Assembly: GCA_945643635.1 (NCBI GenBank)
Contig: CALZFC010000087.1
Coordinates: forward strand, 22,501-86,500
Length of the DNA stretch: 64,000 nucleotides
Reading direction: 5' to 3'
Source of the DNA: Allodiplogaster sudhausi
Lineage: Eukaryota; Nematoda; Chromadorea; Rhabditida; Diplogasteridae
The position numbers were made by a program, and so were the translations under genes. How positions within the stretch are numbered: position 1 is the first letter of the stretch; each line of letters begins with the position of its first letter. Shown in pieces: positions 35,999 to 49,747 of the stretch. The notes under the pieces are model-generated. The model made no database searches. It saw nothing but the letters and a program-made list of their open reading frames with translations, and was not told the DNA's origin.

Positions 35999-37123
35999 AG
36001 TATGCGCTGCCATTTCGCTCACTCACTGGATCTTTTCTCACCCGCTTCTGCTCTGCAAAAACGAGGCCTCTTGCTAAAGTTGCTGTTGAACAACTTTCTT
36101 TGAATGATGGTAGCCTCTTCCCATCATTGGAATATTATCTCAATCTTGTTGTTAAGATTCTCGAGTCTTGGAACTTGGCTATGGAAGAGGACATGGGCTT
36201 CATTATGCTCTCAAAAAAATAAAGACTGGTGTTGTATTTGGTCTGGAGAAATCCCTTTATATGGAAGAAGTCGTCCGGAAAAAGTTTATTCTCGAAATTG
36301 CAGAGGAAAGAAGACTTCAGCTTGACCAGGTTAATCGCGATCCGACCACTTGTGGTTTGCGTTGAAATCACCTTATCTTCTTTGCAGGCTTTTGATTTAC
36401 GCCTTCTACCTTATCCGTCAGATTTCTTCGACGGAATCTTCCACGTTGACTTTTTCTATTTCCTTCGACAGGAATCCCTGCCTGACATCTGTCAAGAATT
36501 GCATCGTGTTCTGAAACCTGGGGCCAGTGTTGTGTGCGTCCTGAAGCTATCTTGGTTCGTTTGTCCTTGTCAGTGTTTCGTCTCCTTACGAGTTCCCATG
36601 TTGTTTTTATTAGAATCAATGAAATATAGTCTAGGTTGAAGCAACTGGAGTCTTACGGTCTCATCACTTCCTCTCAGGCGGATCCTCTTCGCTATCTGTC
36701 ATGTCTCGAACCTTGCGGATTCGTCAACGTTAAGGTTTTTACTTTCTGTCCTTTTTCGATACCGTGAGGGGGAATGTATGTGTTTCCCTTAAATATTCTT
36801 CATTTATGTCTATTAGCAGCCATGTAAGTTTTCTTTGACTTATCAATATCTATAAGTTCTTATTATACCAGTATAATGAGTACTGAATTTAGGATAAAGA
36901 TTATATATTCTGTTTTCTCCAGATGGATTACGTGAAGGGGAGAGATGGCGAAGAAGAGGCGCAGGTGATTCGGTGTGCCAAGCTTTCGGCGGATCAAGAT
37001 TATTTTGACCCTGATGCAAGAATGAAAGACCTGGAATTGGAAGTGAAGGCAGAGATGATGTCCAGGCAGATTGGGCGACCCCTGTCTAAGCAAGAACTGA
37101 ACAACCTCCTTAATCAAACTTAG
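35999..37123 (+). CDS. Class I SAM-dependent methyltransferase
   Basis: Exons: 35999-36109, 36157-36329, 36388-36554, 36635-36734, 36923-37123; the joins keep frame. Motif I of the Rossmann fold is RVLELGYGRGHGL, spanning the first junction. LLPYPSDFFDGIFHVDFFYF and ELHRVLKPGASVV follow, as in Methyltransf_11 proteins. The C-terminal third (DYFDPDARMKDLELEVKAEM) has no known domain. The 5' end is uncertain: the first exon is open from a TTTCTTTAG acceptor with no in-frame ATG, and its Arg/Ser-rich start (FRSLTGSFLTRFCSAKTRP) resembles a mitochondrial targeting peptide. The substrate is unknown. Confidence 0.75.
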
Positions 37124-37300
37124 TCCTGTCTTCCTTTGATAGCTTTACAGTTAGGAATTTTGTTTGTTCAGTTGTTGGTGGCTATGATAAATCAAATTGA
37201 TCTCAATCATATTAATCGACGGTTCATCTGTTTTAAGCTGCTACGTTATATTTCAGCTTACCATTTTTTCCTTTTGTTCAAGAAGTTGTGCTTTTTGGAA

Positions 37301-39927
<2,627 letters not shown>

Positions 39928-40050
39928 TCTTTTCTTTCGTTCTTGGCTAGTTTCTTCTTGTTCATAAACTGTGCAATTCAATGAAGAGAGCAGGAAACGA
40001 CTCTTTATTACCAAAACGGCATGCATGAAATGTGGGGCGCTTCGAGTTCC

Positions 40051-41700
40051 ATCACTTGACGATTCGAATCCACTCGGGTCGCTTGACTCGGCCGAGCTAC
40101 AAGAAAGAATGAAGAAAGTTGTATAAATGAAGAGTCCTAACAACCTGTATGCCAGTGATGTGCTTCTTGAATCTCTGTGCTATTCCGTCCCGCGGAGGGG
40201 CACGAGAATCTCACTAGGCATCTTACCGTCGCCCTTCCAATGCACGATCCTGCCGATGGGCGCCACCACCGCCGCTGTTCCCGACCCCAACACTTCCAAC
40301 ACCTGCATGCTTCCCTTTGCTTCCATTCTCGTCTCCTCTCTCTACTAACCCTGTTCTCCTTGGCTGCCTGATGAATGTCCCTCATTGTGGTGTACTCCTC
40401 GCTGACCCCGAACTCGCCCCACTCTCGTGCAAGTTGAAGAAGAGAATCGCGAGTGACGCCAGGGAGGACGAGGCCATCCGAGAGGGGTGCAGTCACCAGC
40501 TCAATTTCATTTTTTCTTCCCGGCCCTCAATTACAAATGCGTCACCAGCGAGGTGCAAAGTGATTTGCTTAACCAGGGGAAAAAAGCTTTACCCACCCAA
40601 TTGTTGGAGAGTCTCGAAAGTCATATCTCTTGTCACCCTTTTTCCATGTTCTTAATATTCTAAGCTCCTTGCTTGTCTTTCCACAAAATGAAGACATTCA
40701 TGACGCCAGCTTCCGTAATCTTCTGGTCTTCTCCGTACAGCCAAAGCATTTGATCACAACCGAATGAGCGGGCGACTCTCTCCAGCGGTTCGATAGTTGG
40801 GGCATAATTACTGAAGCACATGTCATGCTTTTTCGAGGTAATTAATTTGACAGGAGGAAGTGAAACGAACCAGGCCATTTTGAAGGCGCCAACACCCCCA
40901 GGAGCACTGCGAATGAAGCAGGGGTCGGCGTAGAGAGAGAGATGGCTGCTCCGGGCATGGGAGTAGTCTCCCACCGGGCTGCAGACAACCAGCAACTTGC
41001 AGTGTCGAGATACCCTGACTCCGAGATTCGAAGAGGTGCCAATGCAGATGGGGCGGATGTAAAGAGAGAGGCCACTCCCGGAGGGCACCCAGCTCCCTTC
41101 CATTCTCACCAGCTGGCACACCAAGGCACCCAACTCGCGCGGGCAGAACTCCTGTAGAATATAAGAGATGAAAATGAATTGTGGTGAGAATCTAACCGGA
41201 AGAGCAGATCGCTGTGCAGAGTTCAGCAAGCGTTCCATGTGCGAGTCCAGTCTGAAGATCCGTATTCTTCCATCCACTCCGCGGAACGCTTTCAATCCTT
41301 CGAACACCGAGATGGCGTAATGGAGAACCTTAGATGACAGGAAACGTATTTACATATATTTTAGTTTCAGAAATAGAAATACCTTGGCAGTAGGGAGGAT
41401 AGAAATGGCTTGGAAGGGGCGAATGACCGGGCGGGACCAGCCAACACCATCGAAGTCTATCTCAACCATGTAGTCAGTATGCAACTCTCCCAACGGAACT
41501 GGGCCCTTCGACTTCTCTAGCAACTCTTCCCGCAACATGATATGCACATCAGAAGCATGGAAGGACACCGCAGAGAGATGACATGACGAGGTATACAAAG
41601 AACGAGAGAATGCAGGGTTACGAAGGGGAACAGGGATTCGGCAGAGCAGAGAACCAGAACGCAAAGAGAAAGCCAGGCGACCAAGCATCATGACCTCCAC
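40051..41700 (-). CDS. BCAT: Mitochondrial branched-chain amino acid aminotransferase
   Basis: Eight exons in gene order: 41383-41700, 41197-41328, 40871-41151, 40673-40810, 40350-40515, 40204-40302, 40145-40174, 40051-40095 (402 aa, in frame). This PLP enzyme transaminates Leu, Ile and Val. Seen in order: an Arg/Ser-rich targeting region, [33 protein letters not shown], the class-IV signature [39 protein letters not shown], and a C-terminus [13 protein letters not shown] like that of animal BCATs. Two odd introns: a GC-AG intron between 40673 and 40515, and a 29-nt intron (40175-40203). It converges on MARS2 (stops 123 bp apart). Confidence 0.93.
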
Positions 41701-41928
41701 GCAGTGAAATGAGAGACTAAAGCAATAGACCAGTGCAGAGTAATGTGATAATTATGCCGAAATTGACCTCATTATGCACATAATGAATATAAATTCATAT
41801 GATAAAATTTATGTATAACTCTAGAAAAACATTTCTGTCACATAGATGACATTAGTTTAAAAGTAGTGGTGAGAGTGATTAACGGTATAGAATAGTGGTG
41901 GGAAAAATGACGGCCTTGCATAAAGTAG
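41701..41928. promoter_or_regulatory. BCAT upstream region, cut off by a transposon
   Basis: The 228 bp between the BCAT start and the MULE target-site duplication. Without the transposon, this and the 99 bp at 46790-46888 would form one intergenic region of about 330 bp between divergent BCAT and JTB. Confidence 0.4.
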
Positions 41929-42219
41929 CGCGTCCGCGGCAGTTTGTAAAGTTCATCCGTTCATCCGTTCATCTCGTTCATCTGTTGTGAAGTTCATCTT
42001 TGTAGATTTCACCACGCAACATCTTATTGTAAAGTTCATCTTACCTTAGAGTGCACCAAAATACGCAATTCTTGGCGTTTCAATATTTCGGAATTCTTTC
42101 ATTCTTTAAACATGACTGGCTTGCATGTTCGTGTTGTTAAAGCTTGTTAAAGTGTTGGTGTGTACTTAAATGAGCAATAAAACCCTTTAGTTGTGTTTAT
42201 TATAGTTCCTTGCCGAATA

Positions 42220-44500
42220 ATGGAAGAGGACGATAGTCTCTTTTCACCAGTCAGAGCAAAGCGGACATTTGATGAATTTATAACGCCTTCGAGAGCAGTT
42301 GAAGGGTTAGTTTGCTGACAGAAATTCCTATTTATCATGACGATAAGTGCTTTCAGGCAGTTTGGAAGGTGGGACGATGATTTGTTTGGTGTAGATGAAA
42401 ACGGCCTAGATGAGAGGTAATAGATATCCTCGTGAGATATATTGGTAAGATATTATTTTAGCCTTTTTCTGGCTGATCAGTCGAGAAACGTGAGTGCAGA
42501 CGACAGTTCGCCGTTTCTGGATGCTACTTACATGAAGGATGCTGAAGGAAACATCTGCTATAGAGGTCACGACCTCAACAGGAATGAGTATCTTCGTTGT
42601 CTTGGAAAGAAGTAAATATTTTGACTTGGCATAATACATCGTATTAATTGTCATATGAATGTGTTCGTTCTCAGAGTCGATGTGAATTTGATCAACAATG
42701 CACCTTCAACTTCACAAACGCGCTTGTCGTCCCCCTTATTTATGCGAATTCGAATTTCACGTTAGCGGTTTTGAAATAAATAAGTCCAATTCGAATGCTT
42801 GCAAAGTTTAGAAGCGGATCTGGCAAATACAGCATGGAGATCGCCGCCACGCTCATTACGGTGGGGCGATCAGCCGAAGACTATCAAGTAAACACATCCT
42901 TTCTCCTTTACATCACTATCAATTAACAAGCTGAATGATTTAGTGCTTTGCCGAAGTGCTGTCACGTCACTTCTCAGTTCATATCAGTAATTAAAGGAAG
43001 CATTGCAAGCATGGCTACACACACCGGGTGCCAGTTGCATGCACGTGAATCCCTTAAAAGGACGCTGCATGTTGAGCATGGAAGTCGCATGGGAGATGTT
43101 TGTAACATGATTTATATCGATATAGTGTCATTATTTTATTTTAGTTGCTGTTCGGATCGGTACAGATGGTGAGTAGAGTGAAGTCGAGAGGACTGTTGGA
43201 CTGCGCAGATGAAGCACACTGCCGATCGGAGTGGAATCGACTCAAACAGTCGTTCCCAGAGGAAATACAAAGAATGTTAGTTAAAGGGAGCAGTAAGTTT
43301 GTGCAATTGTGTTATCTTTTATTTAGAATGGACACACAAAAAACATTGTTTGATATATCAAACAATTTCATACAAACAATTTGTTCCAGTTCCGCACCAA
43401 AACAATGCTGTTCCATATAGCAAACAATCATTGTTTGATGCGCGATTGTTTGGCATATCAAACAATTTGTTTCAACGAAATTGTTTGGCATATCAAACAA
43501 TCACAGCGCAGCCGCCTTGGCTCCGCCTCCTTCTGTTTGCGCACCCATTTTTCATGGAATTTTAGCCGTTTTCTTATATTCTCCGAAAAGTTTCGATGCT
43601 AATTACCAATCTTTTTCGATATCTATTAGCTAACCCTCTGACACACCCTCTCCTACATTCTCTCCGTCTCTCTCTCCCTCTCTGCTATCAGGAATCTCAA
43701 ACACGACCCACAAACTAGCCAGTTAATCGTCTTTTGCAGCTATTATTGTCGTTTTCGTTATAAAACAGTTTAAAATGTAGGTAAATCGTGAGAACAAAAG
43801 CTGCAAAAGTTGAAAAACTGGCTAACCTGGTTTGTGGAGTCGTGTAGGCGTCCCCGTCGTTGTATCTGGAATTAGAATTGAGAATTTTGCTCCCGCGCGG
43901 ACCCGAACCAATACCCCGCGCACCCCACACCCCAGCCACTACCACCACACTACCCGGTCCAGCGATCTGAATGTTGAAGAACTTATCCAGATGAAAAGGA
44001 CGGCGGCCATAGAGAACGTTGAGAAGAGAATGGAGAGAGAGAGAGGGAGAGACAGAAAGAGGAAAGAGACAGAGTAAGAGAGAGAGAGAGAGAACTCTAC
44101 GAACTCGGTCTCTCCATCTTTGCCAATTTTGCTAAGAGCCAAAAGGTTTTTTCGAGAGTTTTACTGCTCAACGTGACTTATGTTGCGTCTCTCTCTATCC
44201 TAAATGTTTCTACAGAGAAAGGCGGGTTTTTTGAGTATTTAGTGTTTTATAAAAGTAAGTCTGAACGATTAGACATTTAAAAGAAGTTTCCTCATCCGAG
44301 GTCTGAGAAGTGAAATGCCCCAGTTTTTGCGTTTCTTTTGAGAAAATCACCTAGAGGGAGCCCATAAGTTGCTTCTCTCTCTATCCTACAATTTTCTACA
44401 GAAAAAGGCGGTTTTTTTAAGCTATTGAATGTTCTATAACAGTAAGTCTGAACGACATCCGAGATCTGAGGAGGTCACGTAGACAGGCGCACCTGTGGCG

Positions 44501-44551
<51 letters not shown>

Positions 44552-44881
44552 AAGGGAGAGAGAGAAGAAAGGGAGAGAGGGAAAGAAAGAAAGAATTAAA
44601 GAAAGACAGAAAGAACTATCTTTCTCTTTATAAGTGAACACTGTTCGTGATGTCAGGAGTTGGCCGTGTGGCAAAAGTTGGATCCCTCGCTTTGTGCGTG
44701 TAATCAAACCGCTCAACGTTATTTATCCGCATCTCCCTCTACCTCATTAGATCCGCCTTTCTGTGTAGAATCTAATGACATAGAGAGAGAGTGACCTTTC
44801 CGTCTCTTTATAGCGATCACAGCAAAAGAAACACACAAACTCACAAATCTCAGAAACAGTCGTTTCTGAGATTTGTTAGTT

Positions 44882-44923
<42 letters not shown>

Positions 44924-44972
44924 GAGAGAGAGAGATAGGGAGAGAGAAGGAGAGAGGGAGCGAGGGAGCGAA

Positions 44973-45020
<48 letters not shown>

Positions 45021-46450
45021 GGAGAGAGAAGGAGAGAGGGAGCGAGGGAGCGAAACACCGAGAGGGAGAGAGAGAGAGAGAGAAAGAGAGAGACCATATT
45101 GATTGATAATTGAGCGCAGAAACGACTGCGTGTGAGATTTGTGAGTTTTTGTGTTTCTTTTAATCTAAAGAGACAGAAAGGTGGTTCTAGTGAGGTACAG
45201 AGAGACGCGAATAAGTAAAGTTGAGCGGTTTGCTTACACGCACAAATGCGAGGGATCCAACTTTTGCAACACGGCCAATTCCTGGTTCACTTATAAAGAG
45301 AAAGAGAATATGTTGACTAATGGTACCCAATTGAACGGCGTACTGTCGGTTTTTATGAAAAATAAAACGCGCAAAACATGTTGGGAAAACATTGACCACA
45401 TATGGGTTTGAATCCTCGTGTCGCTGCTCGACGTTGCCTAACTCGCCAGATCGGACGTGATCGCTACTTCGCCATCGCGGCTGCGCTGCGGTTGTTTGAT
45501 ATATCAAACAATTTCCATGAAACAATCCAAACAATTGCCTCGGACTGGATAGCGTGCAAATCGGCAAAACAAATTGTTTGATATGCCAAACAATTTTTTT
45601 GAAACAATTGTTGTTTCAAACAATTCATAAAACAATCGTGCACCAAACAATGTTGTTTCAAACAATTTTTTTTTGTGTGGACGGGAAGCTTCCTTCATTT
45701 ATCTCCCGCTTTGGAATCCGGAACAGAATCATGGCTGGCTGGGGGCTTCTGCCTTGCACTACGAATAGTGCTGAAACACACAATCACTGGCTGCGGGAAA
45801 AGGTTGGCGACCGACAGCCTCTGCACATCTTCATCGAGCATCTCAAGGAGTACACCAACAGTTAGTTTTTAACTCGCCTTCATATAATCGTGCTGGTGAA
45901 CTTCATTCAGTGCACGTGGAGCTTCTCAGAGCGGCAATTCATGGAGGAGGGAGTAAAAGACTTGCCCAAGGCAACCTCATGAATCATATTCAGGTTTTCG
46001 GGATATAATTTAGTTATTAGAGATGAGAGTTAGCATTTTTGCTTTCTAGTACACAACTATGCAGCGGGATAGACCACAAGAACTTTCTTCTCTGCTCAAA
46101 CCCTTTGGCATGGGATTGAAATCCAAGAAGCATCCCTCACATGTTGACGAACTTCCTCGCATATTGTTCTGTCGTTAGTTTTAAGACTGTATTAACTACT
46201 TTGGATGCTTTACCTCTTAACTCCAGGGAGATCAGAGAAGGAGGTCAAGGAGATCCTGAGTTCTGCGAAGGAGATGGAAGTCTCTCAAATGAAGTCTGGT
46301 AACTACCTGGTTGTTAATGAAGAAAGGCCGTTGTGGAAAGGCACACACACATCTCCCCGGGCGACCCAGCTGTCTGATCTCCTGAAGACTTCTCTTACGC
46401 CACTCTATCGCGAGTGGCTTCGGCTGTTCTTTGGCCTTGAAGGTCTCTAA
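42220..46450 (+). pseudogene. MULE transposase gene with FLYWCH-like domain, disrupted
   Basis: Starts MEEDDSLFSPVRAKRTF at 42220. The first junctions are 42315/42357 and 42416/42487. A following exon reads ICYRGHDLNRNEYLRC, resembling the Y-x-G-H/Y-x-Y to W-R-C core of FLYWCH zinc fingers found in animal MULE proteins. A later exon (from about 43145) reads DEAHCRSEWNRLKQSFPEEI. After the nested insertion the same frame continues as GKLPSFISRFGIRNRIM and TNSAETHNHWLREK, like the TNN-x-E-x-W/H-x-x-LR motif of MULE transposases. The last exon ends at 46450 (TAA/TAG region, then AATAAA at 46568). It is probably inactive now, being split by 2.3 kb of foreign DNA. Confidence 0.6.
43334..45677. mobile_element. 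Palindrome-rich non-autonomous element nested in the MULE
   Basis: It begins ACACAAAAAACATTGTTTGA and ends ...AAACAATTTTTTTTTGTG, flanked by TGGAC on both sides (43329-43333 and 45678-45682; the exact border is ambiguous by a few bases). Both ends are built from repeats of a palindrome with half-site ATTGTTTGATA or ATTGTTTGGCA. The interior has GA microsatellites and an imperfect large inverted repeat (about 44580-44760 against 45160-45310). No coding capacity was recognised. Insertion plus duplication is 2349 bp, a multiple of three, and the interrupted transposase frame matches on both sides. Confidence 0.75.
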
Positions 46451-46888
46451 GCTCCTCCGCTAATGAGCTTTACGAACCGCACTTGTTCTTTTTTTTTTCT
46501 TAAAAATGCTTTAAGCAAATTCAAAATTGTTAATTAAAGCATGTCCCGGTGTTGCTTCTCTCTGTGCAATAAACAGCTTGTTAAAGTTCGTTCACATTTA
46601 ATACGATATACATCGTACAGAGAATGTAAGAATTCTGAAATAGTGAAGCGCCAAGAATTGCGTATTTTGGTGCACTCTAAGGCAAGATGAACTTTACAAT
46701 AAGATGTTGCGTGGTGAAATCTACAAAGATGAACTTCACAACAGATGAACGAGATGAACAGATGAACTTTACAAACTGCCCGCGTCCGCAGCGCGTGGTA
46801 AGGCAAGTCAAAAGTGCAACTACATCGTGGATTTTTGACTCGTTGGTGCGGTTTCTTCGAGAGCTTTTGTTGTACGATCAAGTTGTTG

Positions 46889-47635
46889 ATGGCTGACTGG
46901 AAAGAGAAGTCTGCTCAGCTCTTCGAGACATGCAGTTCCAAGAGGATGCTCATTTCCATTGGAGCCATGGTCGTGTAAGCATGCATTTATCTACTTTCAA
47001 CTTAAGATCAAGTATATCTTATTCGTTTATAGTTTCTGCGTGTTGATTGTCATGGTCGAAGAAATAGCTGAGGAGAAAGAGACTAAAGGAGACTTCGATG
47101 TGAAGGATCTCATTCGGTGGAATCAATCTGGTTAGTCAAACTCCTTACTTTTAGTTTCTAGGTAATTATACGAAATTTTTTTTGAAAGAGAACACGTCTT
47201 TCTGCTCCAGCTCATTCGAATGACGCTAAATTCGATGCGTTCTGTCATGAGTCCGAGGCGGTGTCCCTTCTGTTTCCCTGCTCACCTTGCACGGACTTCG
47301 AACGAAAGGCTATAAAGTCGAGTAAGTTCAATTGCGCTTCTTTGGATAATTCCTTGCATATCTAAATATTTCTGCAAATAACTTTGTTGAATGAAAAAGT
47401 AATAGGATGAAGTTGAGAACACTGTGTGTCCACGGGCTTCTTCGAGCGAGTCCGTTGTAGCAAGAGTGGATCTCTCTCGCTCCGCCCCTGCTCTCCCCTC
47501 CCGGGACGGAATTCTCTCTTCTCCTTCGCCGCCTTCTCTCTTCTCCTTGCTCTGGTCGCAGGAGTAGCTGCGCAACATCGCAAGGGCCATTTAGAACGAC
47601 ATGCTTACTCCCGTCTTTCTCAAGATGTCAATTGA
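46889..47635 (+). CDS. JTB: JTB-family transmembrane protein
   Basis: Exons: 46889-46974, 47033-47130, 47211-47321, 47418-47635 (170 aa, in frame). JTB (jumping translocation breakpoint) proteins are small type I membrane proteins linked to mitochondria and cytokinesis. Here: an N-terminal hydrophobic segment (MLISIGAMVVFCVLIVMV), an extracellular CSPCTDFERKA, then STGFFERVRCSK and SLRPC, a membrane segment (LFSFAAFSLLLALVAGVAA) and a short basic tail. The cysteine spacing and the T-G-Y/F-x-E-x-x-x-C motif match JTB. The start lies 99 bp from the MULE target duplication. Confidence 0.88.
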
Positions 47636-47711
47636 AATATTTTTTTTATGATTTAGATTTTGCATATTCTATGGGTCAAACGGGTTTATTGTATTGTTCT
47701 GACTATATGTG

Positions 47712-47717
47712 AATAAA
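47712..47717 (+). terminator. Poly(A) signal AATAAA for JTB
   Basis: Canonical AATAAA 77 bp after the JTB stop. Confidence 0.6.
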
Positions 47718-48406
47718 AATGTCCTGAATTTACATTTTTGTGTAACCTGGTTGGCGTTTTCAAGCGCTTTCATCTATACCGAACTGAATGTTTGAGGGAA
47801 TATTATCCATGCATTGGGTCGTGTATTCTTTTATTATATTTTGAGCCAATATGATCAATAGTCTTCTTTGATGAGCCCTTGAGGTCAATTTGGACGTTCA
47901 ATACGTTGCTTGATAGCAGGAATGTGAGTTGGAGGGAATCGGGAGGGAGGGAGTGGATGCGTGGGGGAGAGCCGGAAGATCCATGTCATCATTGCAATTG
48001 TTTCTGACACTCCCGCCTTATCATTGCCTGCTCTTTCTCTCAGCCGGTCGATTGTGTCTTTATGTTGAGTGCTGTAATGTCTTTCCCTTTGGCATCTCTC
48101 CCCAACATATGTTTGTTAATCGACCCCGTTCTCTATGACTCGTCGTGCTAGGGGAGGGACTATGGAGTGTCTCTCTCTCTCTGAATCGTCCTTGTCCTCC
48201 GCTCTCGCTTCGTTTGTCCACTCCTCTGATTTCGGGTTGTTTTTTTGAACAACTGGGGAATGTTTGTGTTGGTTCTTGCTTCTCGGAGTAGCCTTCCTCT
48301 GCAGCGTTTCCACTTTCCCTATCGTTTCGTTTCCAGTTAACGCTCATTGATGTAACCCAATTCAACCTTTTCGGGTGCTTGCAAAGTGGAGGTGAACATG
48401 CATGGC
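47718..48406. other. Intergenic stretch
   Basis: No gene recognised. Mixed composition, with a short CT tract near 48170. It ends at the TAA target site of the next transposon. Confidence 0.45.
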
Positions 48407-48605
48407 TAACCAGGGAATGGTCAGAAACCCTAAATTCCAAAAATTCTAATTTTTTGCATACTGATTGCCCTTCATCTCAGTTGTTTCGGAATGAAAAAAA
48501 ATTTTTCCAAATCCCTCTAGAAAACTTTTTAAAAGCATTCAAAGATAACTGTCAATCTCATTCATCTGTGAGATGACCACTTTAATTTATACTCATACAA
48601 AGAAA

Positions 48606-48674
48606 CCAACTGAGTAGCGCAGTTGGTTGCGCTTCTGGCCAACAATTTTCGATTGCAGGTTCAATACCCCTTTG
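48606..48674 (+). other. tRNA-like sequence in left transposon arm
   Basis: Box A TAGCGCAGTTGG at 48615-48626 and box B GGTTCAATACC at 48658-48668 have tRNA-like sequence and spacing. A D-stem GCGC...GCGC can form, but the acceptor and anticodon stems do not pair well, so this is a tRNA-derived promoter or degenerate tRNA rather than a functional gene. Confidence 0.6.
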
Positions 48675-48951
48675 GCACGAACTGTTTTGCTGATTTTAAC
48701 AAAGCACTTTAAAGGTCATAGAGTACTTTTATATACTGTCTGCGCTTATCAGTTTGATTTCAATTGTGAATTGCACGGAACAAAAAAAAATTTTTGCTTT
48801 GGGCTTTTTGCATGAATGTATGAATGTATGTATGTATCGACTGTATGCAAAAAAGTAAAAAAAAAAGTATCTAATTTATTTGCTTTCAGAAATTTAATTT
48901 TAAACAATTCCGTGGCGAAAAAAAGATAGAGAGAATTGTTCAGGCGGTCGC

Positions 48952-49305
48952 GGAACGACCCACTCCTGCACAATTCTCCCCACAGTGTTTGCGGACGGGC
49001 ACTTCTGCCAACGTATTTTCTTTGATCTTCCCGAGCCAAAAGGGTCCTTTCCGGAAAAGAAAAAGGTCTTCTCTGCTCCCAATTTGGTCATAACCTGTGG
49101 GCGAAGCCACATCATGGGCAGGACGCAGCTCGAGCAATGGGTTAAAGAATGCCTCGCCAATGAGCTGCCTCCGAATTCACTGATTGCCCTTGATTCCTGG
49201 ACACTGTGGAAGAACCACAGTAACGTGAAGGTGACATTCTTCCACCGAAAAAGGACCTCCACATCATTACGATTCCAAGCGGAACCACTGGCATGGTTCA
49301 ATCTC
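48952..49305 (+). pseudogene. DDE-type transposase fragment
   Basis: An open frame in the centre of the element reads FADGHFCQRIFFDLPEPKG, then VITCGRSHIM and PPNSLIALDSWTLWKNH. An aspartate at the end of a beta-strand (LIALDSW) preceded by a helix fits the second catalytic Asp of DDE transposases. The fragment lacks the rest of the catalytic domain, and the downstream frame runs into the right arm. The superfamily is uncertain. Confidence 0.4.
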
Positions 49306-49480
49306 TCGACGTTATACATACATACATGCATATACATTCATGCAAAAAGCCCATAGCAAAAAATTTTTTTCGTTCCTTGCAATTCACAATTGAAATCAAG
49401 CTGATAAGCGCAGACAGTATATAAAAGTACTCTATGACCTTTAAAGTGCTTTGTTAAAATCAGCAAAACAGTTCGTGCCA

Positions 49481-49547
49481 AAAGGGTATTGAACCTGCAA
49501 TCGAAAATTGTTGGCCAGAAGCGCAACCAACTGCGCTACTCAGCCAT
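49481..49547 (-). other. tRNA-like sequence in right transposon arm
   Basis: Mirror copy of the left-arm tRNA-like sequence: box A complement at 49527-49538 and box B complement at 49485-49495. Transcription from both copies would run towards the centre from opposite ends. Confidence 0.6.
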
Positions 49548-49747
49548 GTTTTCATTGCATGAGTATAAATTAAAGTGGTCATCTCACAGATGAATGAGAT
49601 TGACAGTTATCTTTGAATGCTTTTAAAAAGTTTTCTAGAGTTATTTGGAAAAAAATTTTTCATTCCGAAACATCTTAGATGAAGGGCAATCAGTATGCAA
49701 AAAATCAGAATTTTTGGAATTTAGGGTTTCTGACCATTCCCTGGTAA

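Larger units (their letters stand above)
41938..46780. mobile_element. Complete MULE DNA transposon with 9-bp target duplication
   Basis: Terminal inverted repeats begin GGCAGTTTGTAAAGTTCATC at 41938 and end with the complement at 46780. They stay similar for about 170 bp (41938-42105 and 46620-46780, one small indel). The flanks carry identical 9-bp duplications CGCGTCCGC at 41929-41937 and 46781-46789, the size typical of Mutator-like elements. The interior holds an intron-containing transposase gene, interrupted by a second element (43334-45677). Without that insertion and one copy of its short duplication, the element would be about 2.5 kb. Confidence 0.88.
48410..49744. mobile_element. 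1.3-kb DNA transposon with long inverted repeats
   Basis: Arms of about 410 bp (48410-48816 and 49338-49744) are near-perfect inverted copies starting CCAGGGAATGGTCAGAAACC. TAA flanks both ends (48407-48409 and 49745-49747), a 3-bp duplication like that of PIF/Harbinger elements, though TA-only insertion cannot be excluded. Each arm contains a tRNA-like pol III promoter. The centre carries a transposase-like fragment. At this size it is a deleted derivative of a larger element. Confidence 0.85.

Noticed and set aside
48606..48674. Functional tRNA gene
   Set aside because: Box A and B are good, but acceptor and anticodon stems do not pair, and the same sequence occurs in the other transposon arm.
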